From Gammaproteobacteria bacterium (lineage in GTDB: Bacteria > Pseudomonadota > Gammaproteobacteria > Competibacterales > Competibacteraceae), in contig JACKNE010000007.1 of the NCBI GenBank assembly GCA_024235035.1, forward strand, positions 1 through 64,000: DNA of 64,000 nt. The letters run 5' to 3'. Positions 34,065 through 43,563 of this stretch are shown one piece after another. The stretch's first letter is position 1. Each line of letters opens with the position of its first letter. The position numbers were made by a program, and so were the translations under genes. The notes under the pieces were generated by a model. The model worked only from the letters and a program-made list of their open reading frames with translations. It did no database searches and was not told the DNA's origin.

Positions 34065-35343
34065 CGGCGACGAACATCTAGCTCTGGCTCGCGAGAGCCT
34101 GCGCGAGTTGCTGGACGATCAACGTGTGCCGCCGCCGGTGCGCAGGGCGTTGGCTGAGGAGTATCAGCAGCTCCAGGTATTGCTGGAAAAAATCGAGCAA
34201 GGTCATATTCATATCGCTGTATTTGGTCGGGTCAGCGTCGGCAAGTCGGCGCTGTTGAATGCGCTGCTGGGCGAGACGAAATTCTCGACCAGTCCTTTGC
34301 ACGGCGAGACGACTCGCGCGGATCATGCTCGTTGGCAGGAATATGACGCGGGTGGGGTGTTTTTGATCGATACGCCCGGCATCAACGAGGTGGCCGGTGA
34401 GGAGCGAGAGCAACTTGCGCATGACGTGGCCAGCCGCAGCGATCTGGTGATGTTCGTCGTAGACGGCGACATCACCGATACCGAGCTTAAGGCCCTGCGG
34501 CAGGTCAAAGGCGTGGCGCAGCGGTTGGTGCTGGTGCTGAACAAGATCGATCGCTATACCCGAGCCGACCACGATGCCCTGATGGCGACCTTGCATCAAC
34601 GCACGGTAGGTTTGATTCAGCCGCAAGATATTCTGACCGCTGCGGCTCAACCGGCGGAGCGCATTGTGATCTTGGTGGACGCTGCCGGCAATGAAACCGA
34701 GACCCGCCGTCGGCCACGACCGGACGTGAACGCGTTGCGCGAGCGGATTTGGGACATCCTCAAGGCGGAAGGCAAGACCATGGCGGCGCTCAACGCTGGC
34801 TTATTTGCTGGGCGTTTCTCCGACCGGTTGACCCAGGAAATTGTCACAATCCGCCGTAATGTAGCGGAGAAAGTGGTGCGTAATTACTGCTTGGGCAAGG
34901 GCATCGCAGTCGCGCTGAACCCGATTCCGATTGCGGACATGCTAGCGGCGGTGGCTACCGATGCGGCGATGGTGGTTCACTTGGGTCGGGTGTATGGTTT
35001 GCCGATCAACCGCAGTGAAGCCGGTTCGCTGCTCAAGACCATTTTTACGCAGCTGGTGTTCTTGATGGGTACGGTCTGGAGCATGAATCTGGTGGCATCC
35101 GCGCTCAAGGGTGTCAGCCTGGGCCTATCTACCGTCGTGACCGCCGGCGCGCAGGGCGCGGTGGCCTGGTACGGGACTTATGTGGTCGGTAAAGCCACCG
35201 AACAGTATTTTATCCAGGGCAAGTCCTGGGGCGAAGGTGGGCCGAAGCGAGTCGTGCAGGATATTCTCGACAGCTTGGATCGGGAGTCGCTGCTGGCTCA
35301 GGCGCGGGATGACATTCTGGCCCGGCTGAGGCCGCTGTTGTGA
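33973..35343 (+). CDS. GTPase with C-terminal DUF697-like region (second of two)
   Basis: The product has 456 residues. The GTPase domain has G1 GRVSVGKSA at 85-93, G3 DTPG at 133-136 and G4 NKID at 190-193. The C-terminal half contains VALNPIPIADMLAAVATDAA and long hydrophobic helices, resembling DUF697. Unlike the first GTPase it lacks N-terminal membrane helices. The GTG start at 33973 overlaps the preceding gene by 92 bases, an unusually long overlap. A later start is possible, but the residues before the GTPase domain (MKIWKRVQDVW and ALARESLRELLDDQ) look genuine. The two G domains are only distantly similar, so this is an old pairing and not a recent duplication. They may form a heterodimer. 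Confidence 0.83.
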   Translation: MKIWKRVQDVWPNWFGHGSEKAPAPAPEPIDGDEHLALARESLRELLDDQRVPPPVRRALAEEYQQLQVLLEKIEQGHIHIAVFGRVSVGKSALLNALLGETKFSTSPLHGETTRADHARWQEYDAGGVFLIDTPGINEVAGEEREQLAHDVASRSDLVMFVVDGDITDTELKALRQVKGVAQRLVLVLNKIDRYTRADHDALMATLHQRTVGLIQPQDILTAAAQPAERIVILVDAAGNETETRRRPRPDVNALRERIWDILKAEGKTMAALNAGLFAGRFSDRLTQEIVTIRRNVAEKVVRNYCLGKGIAVALNPIPIADMLAAVATDAAMVVHLGRVYGLPINRSEAGSLLKTIFTQLVFLMGTVWSMNLVASALKGVSLGLSTVVTAGAQGAVAWYGTYVVGKATEQYFIQGKSWGEGGPKRVVQDILDSLDRESLLAQARDDILARLRPLL

Positions 35344-35430
35344 ATCAGCTGGAACGGGATTCTGGTCTGTTTAATTCGGTAGGATGCCAACACTACGCTT
35401 TAGTCGATTTCCTTCAATAAATATCCGTAA

Positions 35431-35498
35431 GGTGGGCGCCGCCCACCATTGGCCTTGTGCATGAGGTCAAGTCTTTGCAAGTCTTTGCAAGTCTTTGC
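35431..35498. repeat. short palindrome and three 10-base direct repeats upstream of argD
   Basis: GGTGGGC at 35431-35437 faces GCCCACC at 35441-35447. It is followed, 21 bases later, by three perfect tandem copies of AAGTCTTTGC (35469-35498). A further GCCCACC lies near 35512. The palindrome may be the terminator of the GTPase operon, although no T-tract follows. The direct repeat is a simple slippage array with no known role. Confidence 0.7.
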
Positions 35499-35601
35499 GA
35501 AGGTGAGCCATGCCCACCCCAGAGTTTGGCAGGTAGGCCCTTTTTGGAAATCGCTTTAGACGATGATTACGCAGGTTCAACCTCATTCAGGATTATCCTC
35601 T

Positions 35602-36825
35602 ATGCATCCAATCCCCATCACCCGCGAATGGTTCGATGAGGTCATGGTCCCCAATTACGCCCCGGCAGCGATCATTCCGGTGCGTGGGGAAGGCTCCCGC
35701 CTATGGGATCAGCAGGGGCGGGACTATATCGATTTTGCCGGCGGTATCGCCGTGACCGGGCTAGGCCACGCCCATCCTCAACTGGTGGCGGTGTTGACCG
35801 AACAGGCGCAAAAACTCTGGCATGTCAGCAATGTTCTCACCAATGAACCGGCGCTGAAGCTGGCCCGCCGACTGTGTGAGCTGACCTTTGCCGAGCGGGT
35901 GTTCTTCGCCAATTCCGGCGCCGAGGCCAACGAAGCGGCGCTGAAGCTGGCCCGCAAGTACGCTGCCGATCACTTCGGCCTAGACAAGCGAGAGATCATT
36001 GCCTGTAACCAATCGTTTCACGGCCGCACGCTGTTCACCGTAACCGTCGGTGGCCAGCCCAAGTACACTCAGGGTTTTGAACCGCTGCCGCCGGGCGTCA
36101 CGCATGTCCCGTTCAACGATTTGGAGGCTTGCGCAGCGACCGTGTCCGACCGCACCTGCGCGGTGATTGTCGAGCCGGTGCAAGGTGAGGGTGGCGTCAC
36201 CTGCGCCACCCCAGAATTTCTGCAAGGACTGCGTGAACTCTGCGATCGCCACCAAGCGTTGTTGATCTTCGACGAAGTGCAATGCGGCAATGGGCGCAGT
36301 GGTCATCTCTACGCCTACATGGCTTATGGCGTCACTCCCGATATCTTGACCACAGCCAAGGGATTGGGTGGGGGGTTCCCGATCAGCGCCATGCTGACCA
36401 CTCACGCGATTGCCCAAAGTCTCAATGTCGGAAGTCACGGCACGACCTATGGTGGCAACCCATTGGGCTGTGCGGTAGCCGGTGCGGTGTTGGATCTGAT
36501 CAACGATCCCGAACTGTTGGCTGAAGTGAGTCGCAAGCATGATGTGTTCAAAGCCGGCCTACATCGAATCAATCAACGCTTCGGTTTATTCCGTGAACTG
36601 CGTGGTATGGGGCTGTTGCTTGGCTGCGAGCTGGTCGAATCTTGGCAGAGCCGCAGCCGGGAGTTCATCAAAGCGGCCTTGGATGAGGGATTGCTGATTC
36701 TGGTCGCCGGTCCAGACGTCATCCGACTGGCGCCGTCGTTGATCATCCCTGACGAGTTGATCGCAGAGGGTTTGCGGCGTTTTGAGCAGGCCATCGCTCG
36801 TCTGCTCTCTGCGACGACTTCGTGA
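35602..36825 (+). CDS. argD: acetylornithine / succinyldiaminopimelate aminotransferase
   Basis: The product has 407 residues of class III PLP aminotransferase. The start (ITREWFDEVMVPNYAPAAII) and GSRLWDQQGRDYIDFAGGIA align with E. coli ArgD/AstC. The PLP-binding Lys253 lies in TTAKGLGGGFP, and LLIFDEVQCGNGRSG supplies the conserved Asp. It transfers the amino group in arginine biosynthesis, and often also in lysine biosynthesis. ATG 35602 is chosen by alignment over an in-frame start 13 codons upstream. No astABDE genes are adjacent, so the biosynthetic assignment is preferred. radA follows on the same strand. Confidence 0.92.
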   Translation: MHPIPITREWFDEVMVPNYAPAAIIPVRGEGSRLWDQQGRDYIDFAGGIAVTGLGHAHPQLVAVLTEQAQKLWHVSNVLTNEPALKLARRLCELTFAERVFFANSGAEANEAALKLARKYAADHFGLDKREIIACNQSFHGRTLFTVTVGGQPKYTQGFEPLPPGVTHVPFNDLEACAATVSDRTCAVIVEPVQGEGGVTCATPEFLQGLRELCDRHQALLIFDEVQCGNGRSGHLYAYMAYGVTPDILTTAKGLGGGFPISAMLTTHAIAQSLNVGSHGTTYGGNPLGCAVAGAVLDLINDPELLAEVSRKHDVFKAGLHRINQRFGLFRELRGMGLLLGCELVESWQSRSREFIKAALDEGLLILVAGPDVIRLAPSLIIPDELIAEGLRRFEQAIARLLSATTS

Positions 36826-36883
36826 GAGGGATTCCTAACCGGCTGGGGATTTTTGCAGCCCACTGCATTCGCCATGCTCGTGA

Positions 36884-38254
36884 ATGAGTAAAGCCCGCAC
36901 GCTCTACGTTTGCACCGAGTGTGGCGCACAAGCCAATAAATGGTCTGGCCAATGCGGCGATTGCGGAGCCTGGAACACGCTCCAAGAGACTCTGGCGACA
37001 CCGCCGACTAAAACCGGGGTAAAGCCCGTCGGTTACGCCGGCGCCGCGGCGGGAGAGGTTCGCGCCTTGGCCGAGGTCGATGCGGCGACGGAAATCCGGC
37101 AATCCTGCGGCAATGGCGAACTGGACCGAGTGCTGGGCGGTGGGTTGGTGCAAGGTTCGGTGACGCTGATCGGCGGTGATCCTGGCATCGGCAAATCTAC
37201 CTTGTTATTGCAGGTACAGGCAGCACTGGCGGAGCGTGATCGCACCCTCTATGTCAGCGGCGAGGAGTCCCCCCAGCAGATCAGCCTGCGCGCCCAGCGT
37301 CTGCATCTGTCCCGAGATCGCTTGCGCTTGCTACCGGAAATCAATGTCGAGCGGATTCTGGCCACCGCCGAGATCGAGCGACCGCGAGTCATGGTCATCG
37401 ACTCGATCCAGACCGTTTATACCGAACGACTGCAATCCGCGCCGGGTTCGGTGGCCCAGGTCCGCGAGAGCGCGGCGCAGCTGGTGCGCTTCGCCAAGGC
37501 GACCGGCACTGCGCTGTTTCTGGTTGGACACGTCACCAAGGAAGGGGCGATTGCTGGGCCGCGCGTGCTGGAACATATGGTCGACACGGTGCTGTATTTT
37601 GAAGGTGATCCCAGTGGTCGACTGCGGGTGTTGCGGGCGGTGAAAAACCGTTATGGGCCCGTCAACGAGTTGGGTGTGTTCGCTATGACCGAGGATGGGC
37701 TGAAAGAGGTGAGCAATCCTTCGGCTATCTTTCTTTCCCGCCATGATACACCGGTCGCTGGCAGCGTGATCATGGTGACTCGCGAAGGCACCCGGCCATT
37801 GCTCGTGGAAATTCAGGCGCTGGTCGACGAGTGTCATGGCGGCCACCCTCGCCGAGTGACGCTGGGGCTGGAGCAGAATCGATTGGCCATGCTGCTGGCG
37901 GTATTGCACCGGCATGGCGGCGTTGCCATGTACGATCAAGATGTCTATGTCAATGCGGTCGGTGGGGTGCGCATCAACGAGACGGCGGCGGACTTGGCAG
38001 TGTTGCTGGCGGCGCTGTCGAGCTTCCGTGACCGGCCATTACCCACCGACCTGGTCGTATTCGGTGAAGTCGGATTGGCCGGCGAAATCCGTCCAGTGCC
38101 CAATGGCGAGGAGCGGTTGCGGGAAGCGGCCAAACACGGCTTCAAGCAGGCTATCGTTCCCCGAGCGAATCTGCCGCGACGCGGCAGCAAACAGGTGGAG
38201 GGACTGGAGGTGCGTGGCGTGACTCGGTTGAGTGAGGTGATGGGGGATAGTTGA
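36884..38254 (+). CDS. radA: RadA/Sms DNA repair ATPase
   Basis: The product has 456 residues. An N-terminal C4 zinc finger (CTECG...CGDC, residues 10-28) is followed by a RecA-like core with Walker A GGDPGIGKST and the RadA-specific KNRYGPVNE motif. A C-terminal Lon-protease-like domain (about 300-450) has DLVVFGEVGLAGEIRPV. It is a branch-migration helicase that helps process recombination intermediates. It starts 58 bases after argD. The gene is convergent with hemF, which is 59 bases away. Confidence 0.97.
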   Translation: MSKARTLYVCTECGAQANKWSGQCGDCGAWNTLQETLATPPTKTGVKPVGYAGAAAGEVRALAEVDAATEIRQSCGNGELDRVLGGGLVQGSVTLIGGDPGIGKSTLLLQVQAALAERDRTLYVSGEESPQQISLRAQRLHLSRDRLRLLPEINVERILATAEIERPRVMVIDSIQTVYTERLQSAPGSVAQVRESAAQLVRFAKATGTALFLVGHVTKEGAIAGPRVLEHMVDTVLYFEGDPSGRLRVLRAVKNRYGPVNELGVFAMTEDGLKEVSNPSAIFLSRHDTPVAGSVIMVTREGTRPLLVEIQALVDECHGGHPRRVTLGLEQNRLAMLLAVLHRHGGVAMYDQDVYVNAVGGVRINETAADLAVLLAALSSFRDRPLPTDLVVFGEVGLAGEIRPVPNGEERLREAAKHGFKQAIVPRANLPRRGSKQVEGLEVRGVTRLSEVMGDS

Positions 38255-38313
38255 TGTGCAGAAAACCCACTGGCGGGCGACTACTGGTTAAGTCAGCCCC
38301 TATACAGTTGCAG

Positions 38314-39270
38314 TTAAGGGAGGGTAGCGGCTCTATTCAACCAGTCACGAGGTTGCAGAAAGAACTCGTGGAGCCGAGCTTCGGGGCTGCCCGGTTCCGG
38401 TCGCCAGTCGTATTCCCAGCGCACCCGTGGTGGTAGTGACATCAGGATAGATTCGGTTCGACCTCCGGATTGTAGACCAAACAAGGTGCCCCGATCGTAG
38501 ACTAGATTGAACTCGACATAGCGCCCGCGTCGATAAAGCTGAAACTCTCGTTCCCGCTCACCATAAGGCTGTTCACGCCGCCGTTCGACAATCGGTAGAT
38601 AGGCTGGTAGAAAATGCTCACCGACACTGCGCATGAAAGCGAAACAACGCGCAAACCCCCCCTCGTTGAGATCGTCGAAAAACAGCCCGCCAATTCCACG
38701 CGGTTCGTTGCGGTGCTTGAGAAAGAAATACTCGTCACATCTTTGCTTGTAATCTGGATAGACCTGTGGCCCGAACGGTTCACAAGCAGCCTGCGCCGTG
38801 CGGTGCCAATGAACGCAATCTTCGGCAAAGCCGTAGTATGGAGTCAGATCGAATCCGCCGCCGAACCACCAGACCGGCTCGACATCCTGCTTGGACGCAT
38901 TGAAGAAACGCACATTGGCGTGAGACGTCGGAACATAGGGATTACGTGGATGGACCACCAGAGAAACACCCATCGCTTCAAAATGGCAGCCGGCCAGTTC
39001 CGGGCGCTGCGCGGTCGCCGAGGGTGGCAGGCGGGTTCCCGTGACATGGGAGAGATTGATCCCGGCTTGTTCGAACAGCGCGCCCTCACGCAATACCCGG
39101 CTGCGGCCACCACCCGCCAGGGTGGAATCATCAGCTGTGAAACGCTCCCAGATATCCTCATGAAAGACCGCTATGCCATCGGTAACCTCCAGCGCTTCGG
39201 TCAGCCGGTCCTGCAATTCACTCAGATAGGCTAGCACCGCCCGACTATCGACGGATGCAACAAAATCCAT
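38314..39270 (-). CDS. hemF: oxygen-dependent coproporphyrinogen III oxidase
   Basis: The product has 318 residues. Long segments match E. coli HemF by eye: GGGRSRVLREGALFEQAG, ATAQRPELAG, NPYVPTSHANVRFF, WWFGGGFDLTPYYG, RGIGGLFFDDLN and RRGRYVEFNLVYDRGTLFGL. It decarboxylates coproporphyrinogen III to protoporphyrinogen IX using oxygen, a haem step in the cytoplasm. ATG 39270 is chosen by family length; a GTG 22 codons upstream is in frame, and a GGAG lies about 16 bases before the ATG. The gene is divergent from ugd. Its presence implies aerobic haem synthesis; hemL further along the window belongs to the same pathway. Confidence 0.96.
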   Translation of the reverse strand: MDFVASVDSRAVLAYLSELQDRLTEALEVTDGIAVFHEDIWERFTADDSTLAGGGRSRVLREGALFEQAGINLSHVTGTRLPPSATAQRPELAGCHFEAMGVSLVVHPRNPYVPTSHANVRFFNASKQDVEPVWWFGGGFDLTPYYGFAEDCVHWHRTAQAACEPFGPQVYPDYKQRCDEYFFLKHRNEPRGIGGLFFDDLNEGGFARCFAFMRSVGEHFLPAYLPIVERRREQPYGEREREFQLYRRGRYVEFNLVYDRGTLFGLQSGGRTESILMSLPPRVRWEYDWRPEPGSPEARLHEFFLQPRDWLNRAATLP

Positions 39271-39398
39271 CTTCAAGGCAGCAGCTCCTTTGGCATCCTC
39301 TTCGCTCTGTGTATGATTAATGTTCAAGGAAAACACTTTTTGCGAAAATTCTCTACTAAAATAAACGATCCATAAAAAACAGCCTGAAGTATTGAAAT

Positions 39399-40730
39399 AT
39401 GAAAATCACGATTTTCGGCTCGGGCTATGTCGGGCTGGTTACCGGCGCCTGTTTCGCTGAAGTGGGCAACGATGTGTTATGCGTGGATGTCGATCCGCGT
39501 AAGGTCGCTATGCTCCAAGGTGGCAAGATACCCATTCATGAACCCGGCCTTGACGAAGTGGTTCGGCGCAACAGCGCCAGTGGCCGATTGCGCTTTACCA
39601 CCGAAGTCGCTGAAGGCGTGGCGCATGGGTTGTTCCAGTTCATCGCAGTGGGTACCCCACCCGACGAGGATGGTTCCGCTGACTTGCAACACGTTCGGGC
39701 GGTCGCTCGTTCGATCGGCCAGCATTTGGAGGACTATCGGGTCGTCATTGACAAATCCACCGTGCCGGTTGGTACCGCTGACATCGTGCAGGAAACGATT
39801 GCAAGCGTTCTCGCTGAACGTGGCCGAGAGATCCCCTTCTCCGTGGTTTCCAACCCGGAATTTCTGAAAGAAGGCGCAGCGGTCACAGATTTCATGCGCC
39901 CTGACCGCATCATTGTCGGTAATAACGATCACCGGGCTACCTTGTTGTTGCGTAATCTTTATGCGCCCTTCAATCGTAACCACGACCGGCTGATCGAGAT
40001 GGATGTGCGCTCAGCGGAACTGACCAAGTACGCCGCCAACGCCATGTTGGCTACCAAGATCAGCTTCATGAATGAGATGGCCAACCTGGCGGAACGACTG
40101 GGCGCCGATATCGAGAAAGTCCGCATCGGCATTGGCGCCGATCCACGCATCGGCTATCACTTCATCTATCCAGGCGCTGGGTATGGCGGCAGTTGTTTTC
40201 CAAAAGATGTCAAGGCCTTGGAGTACACAGCCCGCTCGATAAACTATCAAGCTGTATTGTTGCAAGCGGTAGAAGCGGTCAACGAACGGCAGAAGACGGT
40301 ACTATTCACCAAGATTCAGCAGCACTTCCAAGGCGAACTGCGCGGACGAACGTTTGCGCTATGGGGGCTGGCTTTCAAGCCCGGTACCGACGACATGCGC
40401 GAAGCGCCCAGCCGTATTTTGCTGGAAGCCTTGTGGCAAGCAGGTTGCTCAGTCCGGGCCTATGACCCAGCAGCGATGGACGAAGCTCGGCGCTTGTATG
40501 GTGAGCGACCCGGTTTTCAGTTGTGCGAACGGCCCATGGATGCCTTGGATGGTGCGGATGCACTGGTCATCGTCACCGAGTGGAGTCTGTTTCGCAGCCC
40601 TGATTTCGAGGCGATCCGCCAAGCCCTCAAGCAGCCGGTGATCTTCGATGGCCGCAATCTTTACGATCCCGAGTATCTGCGTGAACAAGGTTTTGTCTAT
40701 TACGCAATTGGCCGAGGCGAAAGAATATGA
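39399..40730 (+). CDS. ugd: UDP-glucose 6-dehydrogenase
   Basis: The product has 443 residues. The N-terminal Rossmann motif is GSGYVGLVTGACFAEVGNDV. The catalytic Cys266 lies in GYGGSCFPKDVKAL. Further motifs are NPEFLKEGAAVTDFMRPDRI and WGLAFKPGTDDMREAPS. It oxidises UDP-glucose to UDP-glucuronate with two NAD+. The family also includes GDP-mannose dehydrogenase (AlgD); the length and the MKITIFGSGYVG start favour Ugd, but the adjoining GDP-mannose genes keep the AlgD-like alternative open. Its stop overlaps the next start as ATGA. Confidence 0.9.
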   Translation: MKITIFGSGYVGLVTGACFAEVGNDVLCVDVDPRKVAMLQGGKIPIHEPGLDEVVRRNSASGRLRFTTEVAEGVAHGLFQFIAVGTPPDEDGSADLQHVRAVARSIGQHLEDYRVVIDKSTVPVGTADIVQETIASVLAERGREIPFSVVSNPEFLKEGAAVTDFMRPDRIIVGNNDHRATLLLRNLYAPFNRNHDRLIEMDVRSAELTKYAANAMLATKISFMNEMANLAERLGADIEKVRIGIGADPRIGYHFIYPGAGYGGSCFPKDVKALEYTARSINYQAVLLQAVEAVNERQKTVLFTKIQQHFQGELRGRTFALWGLAFKPGTDDMREAPSRILLEALWQAGCSVRAYDPAAMDEARRLYGERPGFQLCERPMDALDGADALVIVTEWSLFRSPDFEAIRQALKQPVIFDGRNLYDPEYLREQGFVYYAIGRGERI

Positions 40731-42157
40731 TCATTCCCGTCATTCTTTCTGGTGGTAGCGGTACTCGGTTGTGGCCTCTATCACGCGAAAGCTACCCTAA
40801 ACAGTTCCTGCCACTGGTGGACCAGAACACCATGCTGCAAAACACCGCGCTGCGAGTGGTTGGCTTGCCAGATATCGCCGCGCCATTGGTCGTCTGTAAT
40901 GAAGAACATCGCTTCATGGTGGCGGAGCAGTTGCGGGCGGTGGGTATTCATCCAGCAGCTGTGATCCTGGAACCGATGGGACGCAACACTGCGCCGGCGG
41001 TCGCGGTCGCTGCGCTGCATGCGCAAAACAGTAGCGACGATCCGATTCTGCTGGTGCTGCCTTCCGATCATGTCATCGCTGATGTCGAAGGTTTCCACAC
41101 AGCTGTGCGCCAAGTCACCTCACAAGCTATGGTCGGTCGGTTGATCACTTTCGGTATCATCCCGACAGCGCCGGAAATCGGTTATGGCTATATCGAGGCG
41201 GGTGCGCCGCTGGATGGCTCTGGGGTCCGCAAAGTGGACCGCTTCGTCGAAAAACCCGATTCGGCAACCGCCCAGAGCTATGTAGAATCCGGCCATTATT
41301 ACTGGAACAGCGGGATGTTCATGTTTAGCGCTTCGACATTCTTGGCCGAACTGGAACGTTTCGCCCCGGCCATGTTGTCGGCTTGTCAACAAGCGCTGGC
41401 GACCGATCGAGTCGATACCGATTTTCTGTGGTTGGGCCGCGAGGCGTTCGCCGCCTGTCCGAAGGATTCCATCGACTATGCGGTGATGGAGAAAACCGAT
41501 CATGCCGTGGTGATGCCGCTAGCGGTCGGTTGGAACGATGTCGGTTCCTGGTCAGCGCTTTGGGACGTCGGGGAGCGGGATGAGGAAGGTAATATCGAGC
41601 GTGGCGATGTGATCAGCGTAGCGACCCGTGATTCCTATATCGACGCCGCTTCGCGCCTGGTCGCCACAGTGGGCGTGGAGCATCTAGTGGTAGTGGAAAC
41701 CGCTGACGCGGTGCTGGTCGCCAGTAAGGATCAGGTCCAGGAAGTGAAGGCGGTGGTCGATCAACTCAAGACCCGCCAGCGCTCGGAAGGACGGATGCAC
41801 CGCAAGGTCTACCGGCCCTGGGGCTGCTATGATTCCATCGATTTCGATCAGCGTTTCCAGGTCAAGCGTATCACGGTCAACCCCGGTGCCAGCCTGTCTT
41901 CGCAAATGCACCACCACCGTGCTGAGCATTGGGTCGTGGTGCGCGGCACAGCTCGGGTTACCCGGGGAGAGGAGGTATTCCTGCTGACGGAGAATCAATC
42001 CACTTATATTTCGGTCGGCGTGCGTCACCGGCTGGAGAATCCTGGCAAGATTCCGCTGGAGATCGTCGAGGTGCAGTCCGGCAGCTATCTGGGCGAGGAC
42101 GATATCGTGCGCTATGACGATGCCTACGGGCGGAAAGCATCAAGAGGTCAGGAGTAA
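40727..42157 (+). CDS. manC: mannose-1-phosphate guanylyltransferase / mannose-6-phosphate isomerase (bifunctional)
   Basis: The product has 476 residues. The nucleotidyltransferase half starts MIIPVILSGGSGTRLWPLSR with the pyrophosphorylase loop, followed by YPKQFLPL and NTAPAVAVAALHA. EKPD and NSGMFMF are further markers. The C-terminal cupin isomerase half (about 350-470) has RPWGCYDSIDFDQRFQVKRI and QMHHHRAEHWVVVRG with metal-binding His. This is the AlgA/ManC type. It makes GDP-mannose and interconverts fructose-6-P and mannose-6-P. It is translationally coupled to ugd (ATGA) and is two bases from the phosphomannomutase gene, giving a clear three-gene operon for sugar nucleotides. Confidence 0.95.
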   Translation: MIIPVILSGGSGTRLWPLSRESYPKQFLPLVDQNTMLQNTALRVVGLPDIAAPLVVCNEEHRFMVAEQLRAVGIHPAAVILEPMGRNTAPAVAVAALHAQNSSDDPILLVLPSDHVIADVEGFHTAVRQVTSQAMVGRLITFGIIPTAPEIGYGYIEAGAPLDGSGVRKVDRFVEKPDSATAQSYVESGHYYWNSGMFMFSASTFLAELERFAPAMLSACQQALATDRVDTDFLWLGREAFAACPKDSIDYAVMEKTDHAVVMPLAVGWNDVGSWSALWDVGERDEEGNIERGDVISVATRDSYIDAASRLVATVGVEHLVVVETADAVLVASKDQVQEVKAVVDQLKTRQRSEGRMHRKVYRPWGCYDSIDFDQRFQVKRITVNPGASLSSQMHHHRAEHWVVVRGTARVTRGEEVFLLTENQSTYISVGVRHRLENPGKIPLEIVEVQSGSYLGEDDIVRYDDAYGRKASRGQE

Positions 42158-42159
42158 CC

Positions 42160-43512
42160 ATGAATGAGCTGACTTGTTTCAAGGCCTATGATATTCGTGG
42201 GCGGATTCCCGATGAACTCAATGAAGATCTGGCCTATCGCATTGGCCGAGCGTACGCGATTTTTCTGCGACCTCGGCGGGTAGCGGTTGGCCATGATGTG
42301 CGCTTGAGCAGTCCAGCGCTGAGCGCCGCCCTGGCGAATGGGCTGTTGGATGGCGGTGCGGACGTGCTGGACATTGGGCTGTGTGGTACCGAAGAGATCT
42401 ATTTCACCACCTTCGATCATCGTCTCGATGGTGGGATTATGGTGACCGCAAGCCATAATCCTTTGGATTACAATGGCATGAAGTTGGTACGTGAGAAGGC
42501 CAAGCCGATTAGTGGCGACAACGATCTGTTCGCAATCCGTGATCTGGCGGTTGCTGACGATGATTTCACCATTACTAGTCGACGCGGCGTTCTCGTCCAA
42601 CGACCGGACAAAGACGATTACCTCCGACACCTGCTCGGCTACATCGACCCCAACGTCTTACGGCCACTGAAAATCGTGGTCAATGCCGGTAATGGGGGCG
42701 CTGGGCCAATCATCGATCGTTTGGAGCCACATCTGCCGTTCCAATTCATTAAGATTCACCATGAACCGGACGGGACCTTTCCCCACGGTATTCCCAATCC
42801 GCTATTGCCAGAGTATCGCGACGCCACTGCCGAGGCGGTGCGTGAGCATGGCGCTGATCTGGGGCTGGCCTGGGATGGCGATTTCGATCGTTGTTTCTTC
42901 TTCGACGAAACCGGGCGGTTCATCGAGGGTTACTATCTGGTTGGCCTGCTGGCGGAAACTTTATTGGCGCGGCATCCAGGGGCAAGGATCATCCATGACC
43001 CCCGGCTGACCTGGAATACCCTTGTGCAAGTTCGCGCCGCCGGCGGGATTCCGGTGCAAAGCAAGACCGGCCATGCCTTCATCAAGGAACGGATGCGCAA
43101 GGAAGATGCGCTCTACGGTGGTGAGATGAGCGCCCACCACTATTTTCGCGAGTTCGCTTATTGCGATAGCGGTATGATTCCCTGGCTACTGATCGCCGAA
43201 TCGATCAGCCAGCGCCACTTACCGTTGTCAGCGCTGGTGAATGTACGGATGCGCGCCTTTCCCTGCAGTGGCGAGATCAACTTCCGGGTTGTCGATGCAT
43301 CGGCCAAGATCGAGGAGATTCGCGCCGCTTATGCCGACCAGCAGCCGGTTGTGGATGAGACGGATGGTCTGAGTCTGGAATTCGCCGATTGGCGTTTCAA
43401 CTTGCGTTCGTCCAATACCGAGCCATTATTGCGGCTGAACGTGGAGACACGCGGCGACGCAGCATTGCTGGAGCGGCGCACCGAAGAATTGCGAGCGTTG
43501 ATTGCCGCCTAG
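42160..43512 (+). CDS. manB: phosphomannomutase / phosphoglucomutase
   Basis: The product has 450 residues. The phosphoserine Ser98 lies in MVTASHNPLDYNGMK. The metal-binding loop is WDGDFDRCFFFDETG, the sugar-specificity loop is GGEMSAHHYFREF, and the phosphate-binding segment near the end is RSSNTEPLLRLNVE. It converts mannose-6-P to mannose-1-P (and possibly glucose-6-P to glucose-1-P, as AlgC does). It supplies the gene just before it with substrate. The 3' end is duplicated: the last codons and stop are repeated 32 bases downstream (listed separately). Confidence 0.95.
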   Translation: MNELTCFKAYDIRGRIPDELNEDLAYRIGRAYAIFLRPRRVAVGHDVRLSSPALSAALANGLLDGGADVLDIGLCGTEEIYFTTFDHRLDGGIMVTASHNPLDYNGMKLVREKAKPISGDNDLFAIRDLAVADDDFTITSRRGVLVQRPDKDDYLRHLLGYIDPNVLRPLKIVVNAGNGGAGPIIDRLEPHLPFQFIKIHHEPDGTFPHGIPNPLLPEYRDATAEAVREHGADLGLAWDGDFDRCFFFDETGRFIEGYYLVGLLAETLLARHPGARIIHDPRLTWNTLVQVRAAGGIPVQSKTGHAFIKERMRKEDALYGGEMSAHHYFREFAYCDSGMIPWLLIAESISQRHLPLSALVNVRMRAFPCSGEINFRVVDASAKIEEIRAAYADQQPVVDETDGLSLEFADWRFNLRSSNTEPLLRLNVETRGDAALLERRTEELRALIAA

Positions 43513-43551
43513 TTTTACGGTTACGAGCGTTGATTGCCGCCTAGTTTTACG
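43492..43551. repeat. 28-base direct repeat spanning the manB stop codon
   Basis: The unit beginning CGAGCGTTGATTGCCGCC and ending TTTTACG occurs at 43492-43519 and again at 43524-43551 without a mismatch. The first copy encodes the final residues and stop of the phosphomannomutase. The second is untranslated and ends just before the ribosome-binding site of the DUF350 gene. It looks like a recent small tandem duplication. Confidence 0.9.
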
Positions 43552-43563
43552 AAGGAATCGCTG

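Noticed and set aside
35469..35498. possible CRISPR array
   Set aside because: Three adjacent 10-base units without spacers form a simple tandem repeat, not a CRISPR.
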